A program made the position numbers and the translations under genes. The notes under the pieces are model-generated. The model searched no databases. It had not been told where the DNA came from and saw only the letters and a list, made by a program, of their open reading frames with translations. From Ziziphus jujuba (Eukaryota; Streptophyta; Magnoliopsida; Rosales; Rhamnaceae), in contig NC_083386.1 in assembly GCF_031755915.1 (NCBI RefSeq), positions 8,928,001 to 8,992,000 of the forward strand: a stretch of 64,000 nt of DNA, given 5' to 3'. Positions 23,581 through 36,145 of the stretch are shown here, one piece after another. How positions within the stretch are numbered: position 1 is the stretch's first letter; every line of letters starts with the position of its first letter.

Positions 23581-24157
23581 TAAATAAATATAATTTTAAA
23601 TTTTAATTTTTGATTTAAAGGCTAAAAAAGCAAATTATGATATTAATTTTGGACCAGATTTGATTTAAGTCTAGCTATATCTGAGTATGTATCTTTAAAT
23701 GCGGAGTGATTGCATATATATTTTTTTGTCTCTTTATAGCTAGAGCTCATTATAATATTTAGGCCTTTGATTTAGAATTATTGTGTGATTTTTTTATCAT
23801 TATTTTCTTTATAATCTTTAACTAGAAGCAAAGTTCAAATATCCAAATGCTTTACCAGTTTTACAATTTGTACGAGTCACATGATTATCGTTAATTAGCA
23901 AAAATAATCCTTGCAAAAAAAAAAAAAAAGAAATAATAATAAGAATAATAAAATTAGATAAAAACTTCAACAACTTGTAAATCAAAGGATTTAGATCATA
24001 ATTTTTCAAAACATAGGCCAAAAAGTGCAACCATTGCAAATTAAACTAAAGAATATTTTTATTTAAAAAACAATAAAGAACATCAAAAGCTCAATTATTC
24101 TTTAATAAGTACGTGGGAGGAAATAGATAAACAAAAGGTAAACTAAATGTATCATAC

Positions 24158-24226
24158 CCAAAATTTTAAAACCGTATAATATCAGTCCTTGAAATTTCGA
24201 CGACGCTTTGTGACATAAATCCTTTC
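24158..24226 (-). CDS. Copy C, 23-codon linker exon
   Basis: Flanked by CAACAG and GTATGAT. It encodes GKDLCHKASSKFQGLILYGF and three more residues. It is the paralogue of 3908-3979 in copy A. Open but diverged; part of a pseudogene. Confidence 0.6.
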
Positions 24227-24371
24227 CTGTTGAATGATTAAAGATTTATAATTTATATATATATATATATATATGAAGTATTTAATATAATTAGAAATTA
24301 CATATCCTAGTTTATATATAGTACTTAATCTAGTGATCAGTTTCATCAGTTATTATTGTTATTGTTTATAC

Positions 24372-24452
24372 CTGATTTGATCATATAGATTGATAAAGTT
24401 TTGAGTTCTTTATGGAGGTTGGCATTGGCACAAGTAGAATCTATACATTTAC
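24372..24452 (-). CDS. Copy C, small exon (no counterpart found in A)
   Basis: This 81 bp open stretch lies between TGTGTAG and GTATAAAC. It encodes GKCIDSTCANANLHKELKTL and seven more residues. The borders fit splice sites and its place in the gene order fits a linker exon. I did not find it in copy A, so it is either lost there or not an exon here. Confidence 0.45.
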
Positions 24453-24728
24453 CTACACAAAAGAAATAGAGACTCATTGTTAAGTAACTGGTTCTGTTTT
24501 ACATGATATGTGCAGTTGTATAAGACATATATTGTTATTATTAATATTTATCCTAGCTATTGTGATGTAATAGGATTCTTTAGTTTATCTGTGTCATAAA
24601 CTTGTATTTTTAATTGTGGATTAACTTCAATAATAATATAACTCTACATACATTGTCATCTTTTATATGGTATCAGAGCACCAACAAAAAAAATAAATAA
24701 ATAAAATATTTCGATCCATCTTCATCCT

Positions 24729-25130
24729 TGTGAAGTCCCACATTAGTTGGAAAGGAGAACGAAGCATGGCTTATAAGAATGTGTGGATACCTTTCCTGTA
24801 CGATGCGTTTTGACAAAACCTTGAAGGCTGGGTTGTAAAAGGATTCTCCAGGCCCAAAGAGGACAATATCGGACGCGGGTTGTCTGGGCTGTTACAGTTG
24901 GTATCAGAGCCAGTACCCGGATCGGTGCGCCAGCGAGGATGCTGGCCCCAAAGGGGGAGAATTGTGAAGTCCCACATCGGTTGGAAAGGGAAATGAAGCA
25001 TGACTTATAAGAGCATGTGGATACCTTTCCCGTACAATGGGTTTTCACAAAACCTTGAGGGCTGGGTTGTTAGAGGATTTCCCAGACTCAAAGAGGACAA
25101 TATCGGACGCGGGTGGTCTGGACTGTTACA
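24729..25130 (+). mobile_element. TRIM retroelement 4, complete
   Basis: The best-preserved member. LTRs 24729-24896 and 24963-25130 are 168 bp each. The internal region is 66 bp with GTTGGTATCAGAGCC and CCAAAGGGGGAGAAT. The target duplication ATCCT is perfect on both sides (24724-24728 and 25131-25135). It inserted in the untranslated leader of Copia 1, so it is younger than that element. Confidence 0.95.
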
Positions 25131-25135
25131 ATCCT

Positions 25136-26080
25136 TCTCATGGCTTCCTCACCGATTTCTACTTCCATAGTGCTCCTTCTTCTGTCTCTAATGAGCCCTC
25201 TCTCTCAAGCTGTGTTCTTGTGGTTATTAATAGCTCCTATTTTCCATGGCGTAAGCAGTTTGATGTGCTTCTCATAGGCTATGATCTCTATGGTTTCATC
25301 AACAGTAATCTTCCATGTCCATTGCCGACTCTTTCTGGTCAATCTCCAAATCCTGACTATTCCTTTTGGATTCACCAAGATTCTCTTCTGCTTGTTACAT
25401 TGCTGGCTTTTCTTTGTCCTGAAGTTCATCAGATTATGGTCACTTCTGAAACATCCAAAGATGTGTGGGATCGACTTGCTGTAGCTTTTGCAAAACCATC
25501 CCGCTCTCGTTTGCTATGAATCAGAGAATGGCTTCTAAACCACAAGGTACTCGGTCTGTCTTGGAGTATTTTAATGATGTTAAAAGTGCAGCATACGAAC
25601 TCAACCTTTTAGATCACCTGTTGAGTGAAGATGATCTTGCTTTATATATTCTTAATGGTTTATCTACTGCCTTTGAGAGTATTTCTGCCGCATTTCACAC
25701 CCGCGATTCTTCTATTAGTTTTGAAGAATTACATGAAAAATTAAAAGAAATTGACAATTACATTAAAAGAACGGACACACAGCCTCACAACACCACGATT
25801 ACTGCACATGTTGTTCAATGCATGCCTCTACCTGGACCATTGTTCTGCCTGATTCTACTCAAAATCTAATTGGCTGTAAGTGAGTTTTTCACACCAAATT
25901 TCATTCTGATGGTTCTCTTCAAAAACATAAGGTCTATTTTGTTGCCAAAGGCTTTCATCAATGACTGGGCATCGATTATTTCGACACCTTCAGTCTATCA
26001 AGCCTGTTACCGTACGCACTGTCATCTGCCTGGCACTCTCTCAAAATTGGCCCATTCAGCAACTTGATGTTAATAAGGCC
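25136..26080 (+). pseudogene. Copia 1 gag and start of reverse transcriptase
   Basis: The first block reads NSSYFPWRKQFDVLLIGYDL ... TSETSKDVWDRLAVAFA and, in a second frame, RSVLEYFNDVKSAAYELNLL ... LYILNGLSTAFESISAAF: the UBN2-type gag of Copia elements. After about 25825 it jumps to LIGCKWVFHTKFHSDGSLQK, the N-terminus of reverse transcriptase. The zinc knuckle, protease and integrase are therefore deleted. A stop and frame changes are present before IQQLDVNKA, where the solo LTR-T interrupts it. Confidence 0.8.
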
Positions 26081-29000
26081 TATCAGGACCCATCCAAGAT
26101 CTCTTCCTGAAACTCTAGACAAGCCCTGATCCCAAGGAGACCCTACTAGACCGTCTTATGGAAAATCCAGCAGCACCTCCCCTAAGGATAGGATATGCCC
26201 CAAATTTTACTTGCATGAAAACGCACTCCTATATTGTACCACCTTATTCCTCCCTCCTTACTACAATAATACCCACAGTTGCAGCACTTCGGTAACAAGT
26301 CATATGAAACATACATACATATATACAATAGAAATAATTTAGTAGATAACCAACCGAAATATACTATCACAGGTTCACGTTCGCACGCACCACCCACTTA
26401 GTACTGCAAATATCAAATACGTTTCAAATATCATTTTACGAATATACCAATGCATAATATAGAAAGAATGGTACAAAACAATCACCACATCAACAATAAT
26501 AATAGTAAATATTTTAATGATAATAATGATATTAATATAAATTGCCCAGGGACTGCCATATAACCATACATATCTGAGTGCTATCATACTCGCCCAGAGG
26601 CTATCATCTGCCTACGGCTATTACATAAACACACCTGCCCAAGAGCTATTATATTTGCCCAAAAGCTACGACTTGCTCAAGATCTATTATACTTACCGAT
26701 GGCCATCTTTCTTGCCCATAGACTATGATACTTATATGAAGATACTGTATGATAATCATGATGGTGATAATAATAAATGATAGTAACAATAAAAACTATA
26801 ATAATAGTAATAACGAGAAAAGCAATTATGTAATATTTAGAAAATCAGATTACGAATAGATAAGATAATATGAGGTAAAATAATATTTTAAAATCTGTAA
26901 CACATAATAAAATATGCACACTCGTAACAGAGATATATACGATACCATCTAACATGTTGTGCGATCCATGATTCCAGCTGTCGCCAGCACTCTACTACCA
27001 ATATAAACCAGGGTGGTTGCCCATATTGGCCGTCCGATCTCCTAAACTCGTAAGCAACATAGTTATGAGGCTAGCTTTACATGGATCACATTGGATCGCT
27101 GCCTTTGTATAGTGCGGTATATACAACATAATATCAAATAATATAACATACAAATATATATATATACGTACATATAAAAGATACTTGATGCACCATACTA
27201 TATACCAGTGGTGCTCTATGATACCAGCATCCCGAGCACCGTCTGGCGGAAGGTTAAAGAGAGAAACTTACATACGGTCGCTTTGGCATCCCGACAGCGC
27301 CGCTGCTTATAACCATTATCCCAACCATGTAGAAGGGCGGCTTATGGCCACTATATCAAACTTGCCTTCCCTCAGGTCTATAGCAACTCACGGGAGACAT
27401 TACAATTTGCGCGTTTATCATAATCACATATATAGTATAGAACACCGATACGTATATGGGTGCATCTTAAAAACTATAAATTTGTAATATTATAAAATAT
27501 TAAATTTAGATAAAATATAATCGAATTCATATGCTTTTATCAAATACATAAACAATAATAATAAATAATAAATAATTAAATATACAGATATATTCTTGAT
27601 CACAATAATTTGATATAATTATTTTTCTCAAACCTTCAATTCAATTTATATCAAACATATCATTAAAACTAAGTAAAATTTACACATAATTAATTCCACA
27701 ATTTTAAATATTATCCAATAATCCATATATTCTCAAGTATCAAAATCGCATAAATACCGCTGGATTAAATACTTCATTTCAAATCCATATACATCACATT
27801 TTTTTTAAATTCATCACTGTACATCCATTAATAGATAAATAAATAATAAAGAAATGCATAAATACAATTTTTTGAGCTCATTAATTAATAGAAATATTTT
27901 CATAAATCTTCTTGAAATTTACTTGCACACAATCTCATTTAAATCGCATTATCAAATATATGCACATATTTGAATTTACAGATAACATTCTAATTTACAT
28001 AACATTTCAACAATGATTTAACTATTATTGACAAAATTCCATATCCATGAATAAATAAATATCTAAAGACATAAATATATTGACAGCCATATAAATATAC
28101 ACTTTTTATCGAATCCATAGAATTTCATATTTTCTTTTAAACAATTGTATAATTGAATATAACAAAAATTTCAATAATATATATATATATATACGTATAT
28201 TTATATGTTCGCTTACACTTTCTCATATACACATGCACATTATTTTAACAATTAAGTAAATATATACACATGCTTAAAAAATTCCCAATATATATATATA
28301 TATATGTGCATACATATCAATCTAATCCACATCAACATTATATACCCACACTTATGCACATGCACATACATATACATGAAACACATTTGTATTTACAAAC
28401 ATAAATAGGTATATACACAATACAACTACATTTTCAATTTTTCATATTTATTATACTAATTTATTCAAAAATGACATCTTTCAAAATACTACACTATAAT
28501 TTGCAATTAACATATCAATTGAAAGCTAAAGAGGTAAGGAATCCATTACTAACCTCCATTGGCCTCAATGTTGCCGGTGGTGGCCACATTTTGCGTCAAA
28601 AGCCACTGCCAAGCTCACCTTCTTCGTACGCCACAATGACCTCGAATCAAGGCAAACGGAGCCCACCATCAGCTTCAGGACGCTCAAATTTGGGGAAAAG
28701 GACCAAAAATTTGGTCAGAAACAACCAAAATCCTGCAAATTGAAATGGAGGTCACCGCCGACTTTTATGGAGTTTCCAGCGCGTCTCCGGCCGTTCCGCT
28801 GATGGCAAGCACCACAGCATTGCCGGTGTCATGGGTAGTCAGTTAAACATAGTGGTGAGGCTCAGGTCAGCCAGATTTATGGCAATTTCCCAAGATGAGC
28901 AACGACAATGCAAGGAGAGGAAGGGAGAGTAACCACAGGGAGGAAGAGAAGGAGAGGAAGAAGAAGCTTCGATAGAGAGAAGGGGTATTTTCCCACGTGA

Positions 29001-29621
29001 GGGAGAAGAAAAAGAAAAAGAAAATGAAAAAGAAAAGGAAAATAAATAAACAAATTTATAAAATAATATTAAAATAATAATATAATATAAAATAATAAAA
29101 TGATAATAAGAAAATAATGTAATATTTAATTATTGCTGACATGTGGCATTTTCTTGTCGTGACACATGGCACCCTTTCTATGTGATGTTGCTGTTCACGC
29201 ACACTAATAGATCGATGAATAGTAACAACTGTCTTGGAAAAACTTCACAGGTCCGTAACTTTCAAACAACATGTCCAAATCAGGCGTGCTGCTAGTATAC
29301 GAACTCATATCAACGAGTAATTCACAACCATGTATGAGTCAAAACTCAATTTTTCAAGGATAAAAAGTCAACTTCGACACTCTTGGACAGTTCGGACCTC
29401 AATTTGTTTTGCTCGTAACTTTCAAACCATAGCTCCATTTTTGACATGTTACTAGTCAACGAACTCAGATCAATGTGTAATTTGCAATGGTACCTTGGTC
29501 AGTGCAAAATTCCCTTTTGAAGCAAAAAGTCAATATTTTGACCCATTTGGTCAATGGTCAAACTTGGTCAACCCTGGGTCAACGGAAAAATTTCCAACAC
29601 ATTTCGAGACGGGGTGTCACA
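26081..29621 (-). mobile_element. Solo LTR of the long Gypsy family (LTR-T copy 2)
   Basis: On the minus strand it runs from TGTGACACCCCGTCTC (29621) to GGGTCCTGATA (26081), about 3.5 kb; the last CA has become TA. Five-base flanks AGGCC (26076-26080) and ACGCC (29622-29626) form a target duplication with one mismatch. It splits the reverse transcriptase of Copia 1 between L-D-V-N and A-F-L-N-G. Conserved LTR-T landmarks are present (ATACCAGTGG, GGTTAAAGAGAGAAAC). It also holds an array of degenerate GCCCAxAGGCTATCATA units (26540-26750). Confidence 0.85.
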
Positions 29622-30834
29622 ACGCCTTTCTCAATGGCATCTTTAAAGAAAAAGTGTTCATGACACAACCACCTGGGTTTATTGATCAGACCAAGCCAAG
29701 GGATGTTTGCCGACTAAACAAAGCTCTCTATGGCCTTAAACAGGCTTCCCGTGTGTGGTACACAGGCCTCAAGGAGTTTCTCATTCAATTTGGTTTAAAA
29801 AATTCTTATGCGGATATCTCCCTATTTGTCTATCACAGCAATGGCCTCACTCTTTATTTACTTGTTTATGTCGATGACATAATTTTAACAGGAAACAACT
29901 CCACTCTTCTTTCTACCTTTGTCAAGGCTTTGTCAAATAAATTTTTGCTTAGGGATCTTGGGTCCTTGCATTACTTTCTTGGGATTCAAGTTCTTCCCAC
30001 ATCTACAGGAGTTCTCTTATCTTAATAGAAATATATCACTGATCTCTTAACCTCTATGAAGATGCTTGACTCCAAACCTTGTCCAACTCCTATGGCTGCA
30101 AACACTAGTTTGTCTCTTCATGATGGCAGGTCGCTTGACTCTCCTACTGAATACCGAAAGCTTATTGGTTCCTTCCAATATTTGTTGATAACAAGGCCGG
30201 ATATTGCTTATAGTGTTAATAAACTCTCCCAGTTTCTGCACTGTCCAACTCAGGTTCATGGGGCTACGGCTAAATATCTCCTTTGTTATCTCAATGGAAC
30301 TCAACATCATGGCTTAGATATTCACAAAAACTCTCCTCTAAATCTTCATGTGTTCTTCGATGCTGATTGGGCTGGTAACAGGGATGACTGCACCTCAACC
30401 ACAGCTTATATAGTGTTTCTAGGAAGGAACTCGATTTTGTGGTCATCAAAGAAACAAAAAGCTATTTCTCAATCGTCAAGGCTGAGTACCGATCTATTGC
30501 TCACACTGCATCTGAACTCCGTTGGCTGGTTTCTCTCCTTCATGAGCTTGGTGTCAGCTCAAGCATTGTTCCCACAATCTATTGTGACAATTTAAGTGCT
30601 ACCTATGTGTGTGCAAACCCCAAACTTCACTCACGCATGAAACATGTTCGTATAGACTTCCATTTAGTGTGTGATCAAGTTGCTGAAGGAAGTCTTCGGG
30701 TCTCTCATGTTTCGAATACTAATCAGCTTGTAGACTTACTCACGAAGCCCCTCAGTATAAGACAATTTCAGTTTCTTTGTTCCAAAAACTGTGTTCTTTC
30801 AGGATCACATATTTTGTGGGGGGATGTTAAGTAA
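29622..30834 (+). pseudogene. Copia 1 reverse transcriptase and RNase H
   Basis: Resumes with [51 protein letters not shown] (catalytic YVDD) and [13 protein letters not shown], then two stops near 30023. It continues as YRKLIGSFQYLLITRPDIAY, VFFDADWAGNRDDCTSTTAY and WSSKKQKAISQSS. A frameshift near 30480 precedes KAEYRSIAHTASELRWL and LVDLLTKPLS. This is a complete C-terminal Copia layout with three or more lesions. Confidence 0.85.
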
Positions 30835-31378
30835 CTGGTTCTGTTGTACATGATATGTACAATTGTATAAGATATATACTGTTATTATTAATATTTATCC
30901 TAGCTATTATGATGTAATAGGATTCTTTAGTTTATCTGTATCATAAACTTGTATTTAACTGTGGATTAACTTCAATAATAATATGACTCTACATATATCT
31001 GTCATCTTTTATACTCATCATATATACGTGACAGAATTAAGATTAATGCATTAATGGTCTTGGAACGTTAGGGAGTGACAAAGGCAGTATTTCTCTAAAT
31101 AATAAATAATTTCAAGTTGGAATCCTCCTATTTTAAGCATATGAAAAAGAAAATAATAAAAAAACTTTTGCCAATGTAATTCCTAAAAAGGAAAAAGAAA
31201 AACTGACAAAAAAAAGAAGATCATAATTTAAGATTAGTCACAAAGCTAGCTTGCCAATGTCATGAAAGACAAAACTTCCTTTTTTTTATTTTAGATTTTG
31301 TTTTTGAGCAAACTAAATTGATAAGAATTGAAAAACAACATTTAAAAAAAAAAAAAAAAGAAGAGGAGGTACATATAC

Positions 31379-31532
31379 TAATAGTTATATAGCCATCGTT
31401 GCCAAGATCTGAGATCACATCCACTTAGAAAGGCAGAAGAAAGATTTGCAAGTGCATACATAGGAGATCGGCCAGAGCGGTCTAGAATAATGGCCAGTTC
31501 TTTGCATGCAAACAACAGATCCAGCACAATAT
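31379..31532 (-). CDS. Copy C, linker exon
   Basis: Encodes CKELAIILDRSGRSPMYALA and LSSAFLSGCDLRSWQRWLY between an ATATTAG acceptor and an ATTA|GTATAT donor. It is open and keeps the D-R-S-G-R-S-P turn that is altered in copy A. Confidence 0.65.
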
Positions 31533-32059
31533 CTAATATGATATACATTACTCAATCAAATCAACAATGATAATTTAATAACTCATTATGTAACAAGTTA
31601 TGTTTTTGATGTCACCAAAAAAAAAAAAAAGTTATGTTTTTGATGATCATGAGTAATATTTATCTGATAATATTATTCTATAATCTTTAATTTAATGGGT
31701 TTGTTTAATTCAAACAAATAATATTATTAGGTCAATGCGATAAGAAATTACTATATGTATTTATATATGAAGAGATTCACATTAAGACGATCTCATAATT
31801 TTAACATTAAACCTCAAATATAAATTTAATCGATATACTAAAATTTTATTTAGAAAAAATAAATTATGTTGAAACCAATTATTAATAAATATAATTTAAA
31901 ATCTTAACTTTTTATGGAATTCAATAGCTTAAAATGGAAGTTTTGACATTAATTTTATATTAATAATTCAATTTAAATAAAATTCAATTTAAATCTAATT
32001 ATATATATATAGGCTATAATGCATACTAGGTATTCGTTATAATTTAGGCATCTAACATT

Positions 32060-32523
32060 AGGTAGTATGTTGCCTGAAAATAAAAAAATAAAAATTAAAG
32101 TGCATGAATTATGGTGCATTAAATGGAACACCAATCAACTTACCAACCTCGAAGATTACCTAGTCTGGATAGCCAACCCGGGAGGCAAGCTTCCTATTCT
32201 TCCAAGTGATAGTAATACGTTGCTCCTTTTTGCGGTTGTCGTGTTGGAAACTATTTGGAAAGTCATAAACAAGCTCATTGTAGAAGGAAAACGAAGCTTC
32301 CTTGAAGAGGAAGTAAGGTCCATTTATAGGAGAGTTGCTGAACTCTCTTCTACCAGTTTATCCTCTCCCATCCCACCACCCTCGTCTATTTCTCAAGTTG
32401 CTCGTTGGACTCCCCCATTTGGTTTCGTTAAATTAATTCGGATGCCTATTTGAGAAGGTAGAGTTATCCAGGTCCATGTTTTCAAGGAGGATTTGCATAT
32501 CCCAGAAGCCGCAAAAGCTCCAA
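32060..32523 (+). pseudogene. LINE 3' remnant, left part
   Basis: An open frame (32067-32453) reads ILPSDSNTLLLFAVVVLETI, W-K-V-I-N-K-L-I-V-E-G-K, then SQVARWTPPFGFVKL. This is the linker between the zf-RVT region and the RNase H domain of plant LINEs. The following sequence continues the RNase H region in broken frames until Copia 2 interrupts it near 32524. Confidence 0.6.
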
Positions 32524-33175
32524 CACTTCTTAGAGCTCTGTAATATTTCTGTATTGTGCAAAAACAATGAACATTCTAGAGCGAAAAGAAGAAGAGAAGC
32601 TAAAGAGGAAAAATTTTGTGTGTGAGCTCAGCTACACTTTTTCATTCAATATAACAGTATTTATCCAAAAATGCTTACATCATCCAAAAAGTGATCATTA
32701 CATTTCTGTTAAAAAAAAAAGATTCTCTCACTTACACTTTCATGCATGTACACACTCTTTTACAAATTATAATGACACTTGGCATATGAGCCAGAGTGGA
32801 AATACACCTATGCAGTTCACTTATCCATGTCAGACCCTATCTCCATGTCAGCACAGAGGTTATACTTCAACACTCCCCTGTAACCTCTGTGCTGAAACAA
32901 CTCCTAGCTTGTCTCTCAAGAAATTAAAATGATCCCTTGATAAAGCCTTAGTATATATGTCTGCAACTTGTTTTTCAGAAGAACAATATGTCAAGTCAAT
33001 CATCCCATCTTGTAAGGCTTCTTTGATAAAATGATACCTTCTATCAATGTGTTTGGTTTTATGGTGGAAAATTGGATTCTTAGCGATGCCAATAGCTGAT
33101 GTATTGTAACAATGTAGAGAATTTCACCAAAATCCTCAAGTACAAACCGAAGCCATATTGCTTGTGCAGTTGCTT

Positions 33176-34537
33176 CTAATGCACTGATATACTCTGCCTT
33201 TGCAGTGGAGAGTGCAACACAGCTTTGTTTAATTGAGACCCAAGAAATACTCCACTTCTAAAACTGAAAGCATATCCAGATGTGCTCCTCAAATCATCCA
33301 CAGATCCACTCCAATCACTATCACAATATCCTATTAAAACAATCTGTTTTCCTTTAACATATTCCAAACCATAATCTAAGGTACCTTTGATGTATTTTAG
33401 TACTCTCTTTGCAGTGCCAAGATGTTTATTTGTAGGACAATGCATAAACCTGGCTAGGAGACTTGCTGCATACATGACATCTGGTATTGTAGCTGTAAGA
33501 TATAGTAGGCTTCCCACAATTTTTTGATAAAGCTCTTCATCTACAGCTCCACTTCCATCTTCTTTGCTAAGCTTCTCATTTGCAATCAATGGTGTGAGAA
33601 CTGGGTTGCAATTTGTTAAACCAAATTTGTTTAGTAGTGTGGAAGCATATTTCTTTTGATGCACAAAAATACTCGAAGCTGTTTGTACTACTCCCATACC
33701 AAGAAAATGATGCAACAATCCTAAATCTGTCATTTCATACCTTTTCATCATGTCTTCTTTAAACCAGTGAAGCATTTCACTATCATTTCCTGTATACACT
33801 ATGTCATCAACATATATAGCAACAATCAATATGCCTTTTTCCCCCCTGGTCTTTGTATAAAGGGTGGCTTCACTTTGACTCTTTTGGAATCCACTCTTAT
33901 AGAAGTAGGCATCTATCTCACTGTACCAGGCTCGAGGAGCCAGTTTCAAACCATATAGAGCCTTGTGCAATTTGTATACCTTATTCTCATGCCTTTTAAT
34001 CATAAATCCATCTGGTTGTTCTATATAAACCTCTTCTTGTAGCACACCATTCAAAAATACTGATTTAACATCAAGCTGATACAATCTCCATCTTTTGTGA
34101 GCTGCCAAAGCAATTAAAGTTCTAATGGTGTCAAGTCTTGCAACCGAGGCAAAGGTTTCATTGAAATCCACACCTGGTTTTTATGCATACCCTTTAATTA
34201 CTAATCTGGCTTTATTCTTTTGAATTGAACCATCTAAATTGAATTTAGTCTTGTAAACCCATTTAACACCAATCACAGGTTTATCTTTTGATCTGTTCAC
34301 CAGCTCCCATGTATTGTTTTTCTCAATCATCTCCAGTTCATCTGTCATTGCTTTAATCCAAGACTGACTTTGAGCTGCCTCCTCATAATTTTCAGGCTCA
34401 ATGATACAATTATTGCATTTAGCTAAAATATCAGTAAGACTTCTCCATTTTACTGGTGTATGATCAAAACCAGCATGCAATTTATCAATTTCTGAATGAA
34501 CAAAACTCATACCGGAACTTCCATACACATTTGACAT
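33176..34537 (-). pseudogene. Copia 2 reverse transcriptase and RNase H
   Basis: Two frames joined by a stop: 34537-34181 (SQSWIKAMTDELEMIEKNNT, GVKWVYKTKFNLDGSIQKNK, ARLVIKGYA) and 34171-33176 (DFNETFASVARLDTIRTLIA, VDIKS-like VDVKSVFLNGVLQEEVYIEQ, ALYGLKLAPRAWY, IVAIYVDDIVYTGND with catalytic YVDD, LGLLHHFLGMGV, LYLTATIPDVMYA, GYCDSDWSGSVDDLRSTSGY). The RNase H end is truncated by a frameshift near 33235. Typical Copia order; not functional. Confidence 0.85.
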
Positions 34538-34840
34538 ACCATTCCTGCTGCTTGTAGCTTCTTCTGAACCAAAGACTTATTGTCCTGACTTTTCTGGGGT
34601 ATGTTGAATATCTTCAAGCACTGGATCCCTTTTTAAGACCTTGCAATTATCAATTTCTGCAGATATTACATTTTGACTCCCATTTTATGCATTTTCCTTC
34701 CAATTCCATGAATTTTCTTCATCAAATACAACATCTCTAGACAGAATCAGCTTCTTAGTTATAGGATCAAACACCCTATAACTCTTCTCACAAGTTCCAT
34801 ATCCTACAAAGACTCATTTTATACTTTTAAGATCCAATTT

Positions 34841-36102
34841 CTATCTTGTCTCAGTTGGAACATGGACATAACATAGAGAACCAAAAATTTTCAAGTGTAC
34901 AAATCCTGGTTTTCTTCCACTATAGGCTTTAAAAGGTGTTATTCCATCAAGTGCTTTAGTAGGACATCTGTTAAGCAGGTATACGGCTATATGAACGACT
35001 TCTCCCCATAGGTAATAAGGCACTTGTTTATCATGCAACATAGCCTTAGCCATTTCAACAACTACTCTATTCTTCCTTTCAACCACTCCATTCTGTTGTG
35101 GAATGTATGCTACTGTCATTTGTCTTTGAATACCTTCAAATTCACAGGATTTAACAAACTCAGCAGATATGAACTCCCCTCCTCTATCACTTCTCACACA
35201 TTTGATCTTAAAGCCACTTTAAAGTTCAACCATGGATTTAAATTTCTTGAAACAGGTAAAAGCTTCATATTTATTTCTCAGAAAGTATACCCAAACCATA
35301 CGTGTATAATCATCTACTAGAAGCATAAAGTACTAATTCCAGCAAGAGTTTCTATCTCAATTGGACAACACAAGTCAGTATGAACCAATTGTAGTGGCTG
35401 ACTTGCTCTCCAGGCCTTATTCTTTTGAAAGACTTCTCTATGCTACTTTCCAAATTGGCATCCTTCATATATTTTCATGGTTTCCTCAAGTTTTGGTAAT
35501 CCCAAAACCATGTCCTTCTTTTTTAACTCCAGCAGTGCATTCAAGTGTAAGTGTCCCATCATTTTATGCCAAGTTTCCACACTAAAATCTATTTGAGCCC
35601 TTAGAGCAAGCTGTTCACTTGATGTCATAGTTAGAGGATAACACCGATTTGTCTTTGCTTTAACCTTCACAACCAAATTTTCTAATGCAGGTCCATCATA
35701 TACACAACACATTCCTCCACCAAACACTAGATAATAACCATGCTCATCCATTTGACTAACACTAAGCAAATTCTCTTTCAAACCAGGTAAATACATCACC
35801 TCTTTAATATGCTTCTTGCCTCTGTCTATATCAATCACCAATGTAACTTTCCCAGCTATGCTTTCTAGTATACCAATGGGCATTTGAACTCTACTATATA
35901 TATTACTTTTAACATCAATCAAAAGATCCATATTCCCTGTCATATGATTGCTACATCCACTGTCTATATACCATTCATTGCCCTTACTCAATTTTTCAAA
36001 CTCACTAGCTGCATAAAACATGTTGCCTATCAGCTCCATTTTATTTGTACAATTTGCTTTCTGCATATTCTTGGTGATCTTCAACCTGCCATCTATTTCC
36101 AC
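34841..36102 (-). pseudogene. Copia 2 protease and integrase
   Basis: 36102-35443 carries the protease motif WYIDSGCSNHMTG and the integrase pre-domain (ETWHKMMGHLHLNALLELKK, ending YEGCQFGK). The integrase core is interrupted by stops between 35440 and 35200 and resumes at 35197-34841 with [24 protein letters not shown] and [20 protein letters not shown]. Key Asp and Glu of the DDE core are visible in the last block, but the gene is broken. Confidence 0.8.
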
Positions 36103-36145
36103 TGTGAACAGTATTCACAGAATGAGCTTGATTTCCATGAAATCT

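Larger units (their letters stand above)
24478..31013 (+). mobile_element. Copia retrotransposon 1 (Ale-like), with nested elements
   Basis: 5' LTR 24478-24667 and 3' LTR 30825-31013 (TGTTAAGTAACTGG ... CATCTTTTATA). Perfect target duplication CTCAT (24473-24477 and 31014-31018). The primer site TGGTATCAGAGC is at 24668 and the polypurine tract TTGTGGGGGGA ends at 30824. A TRIM (24729-25130) sits in the leader and a solo LTR-T (26081-29621) sits in the reverse transcriptase. It lies inside an intron of copy C. Short LTRs suggest the Ale lineage (inference). Non-functional. Confidence 0.9.

Noticed and set aside
27185..27487. 100-codon frame near GGTTAAAGAGAGAAAC
   Set aside because: It is part of the conserved non-coding core of LTR-T, present in four copies without a common frame.
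32567..32932. 121-codon frame, repeated at 37112-37555
   Set aside because: Both are the LTR of Copia 2 read in the antisense direction.
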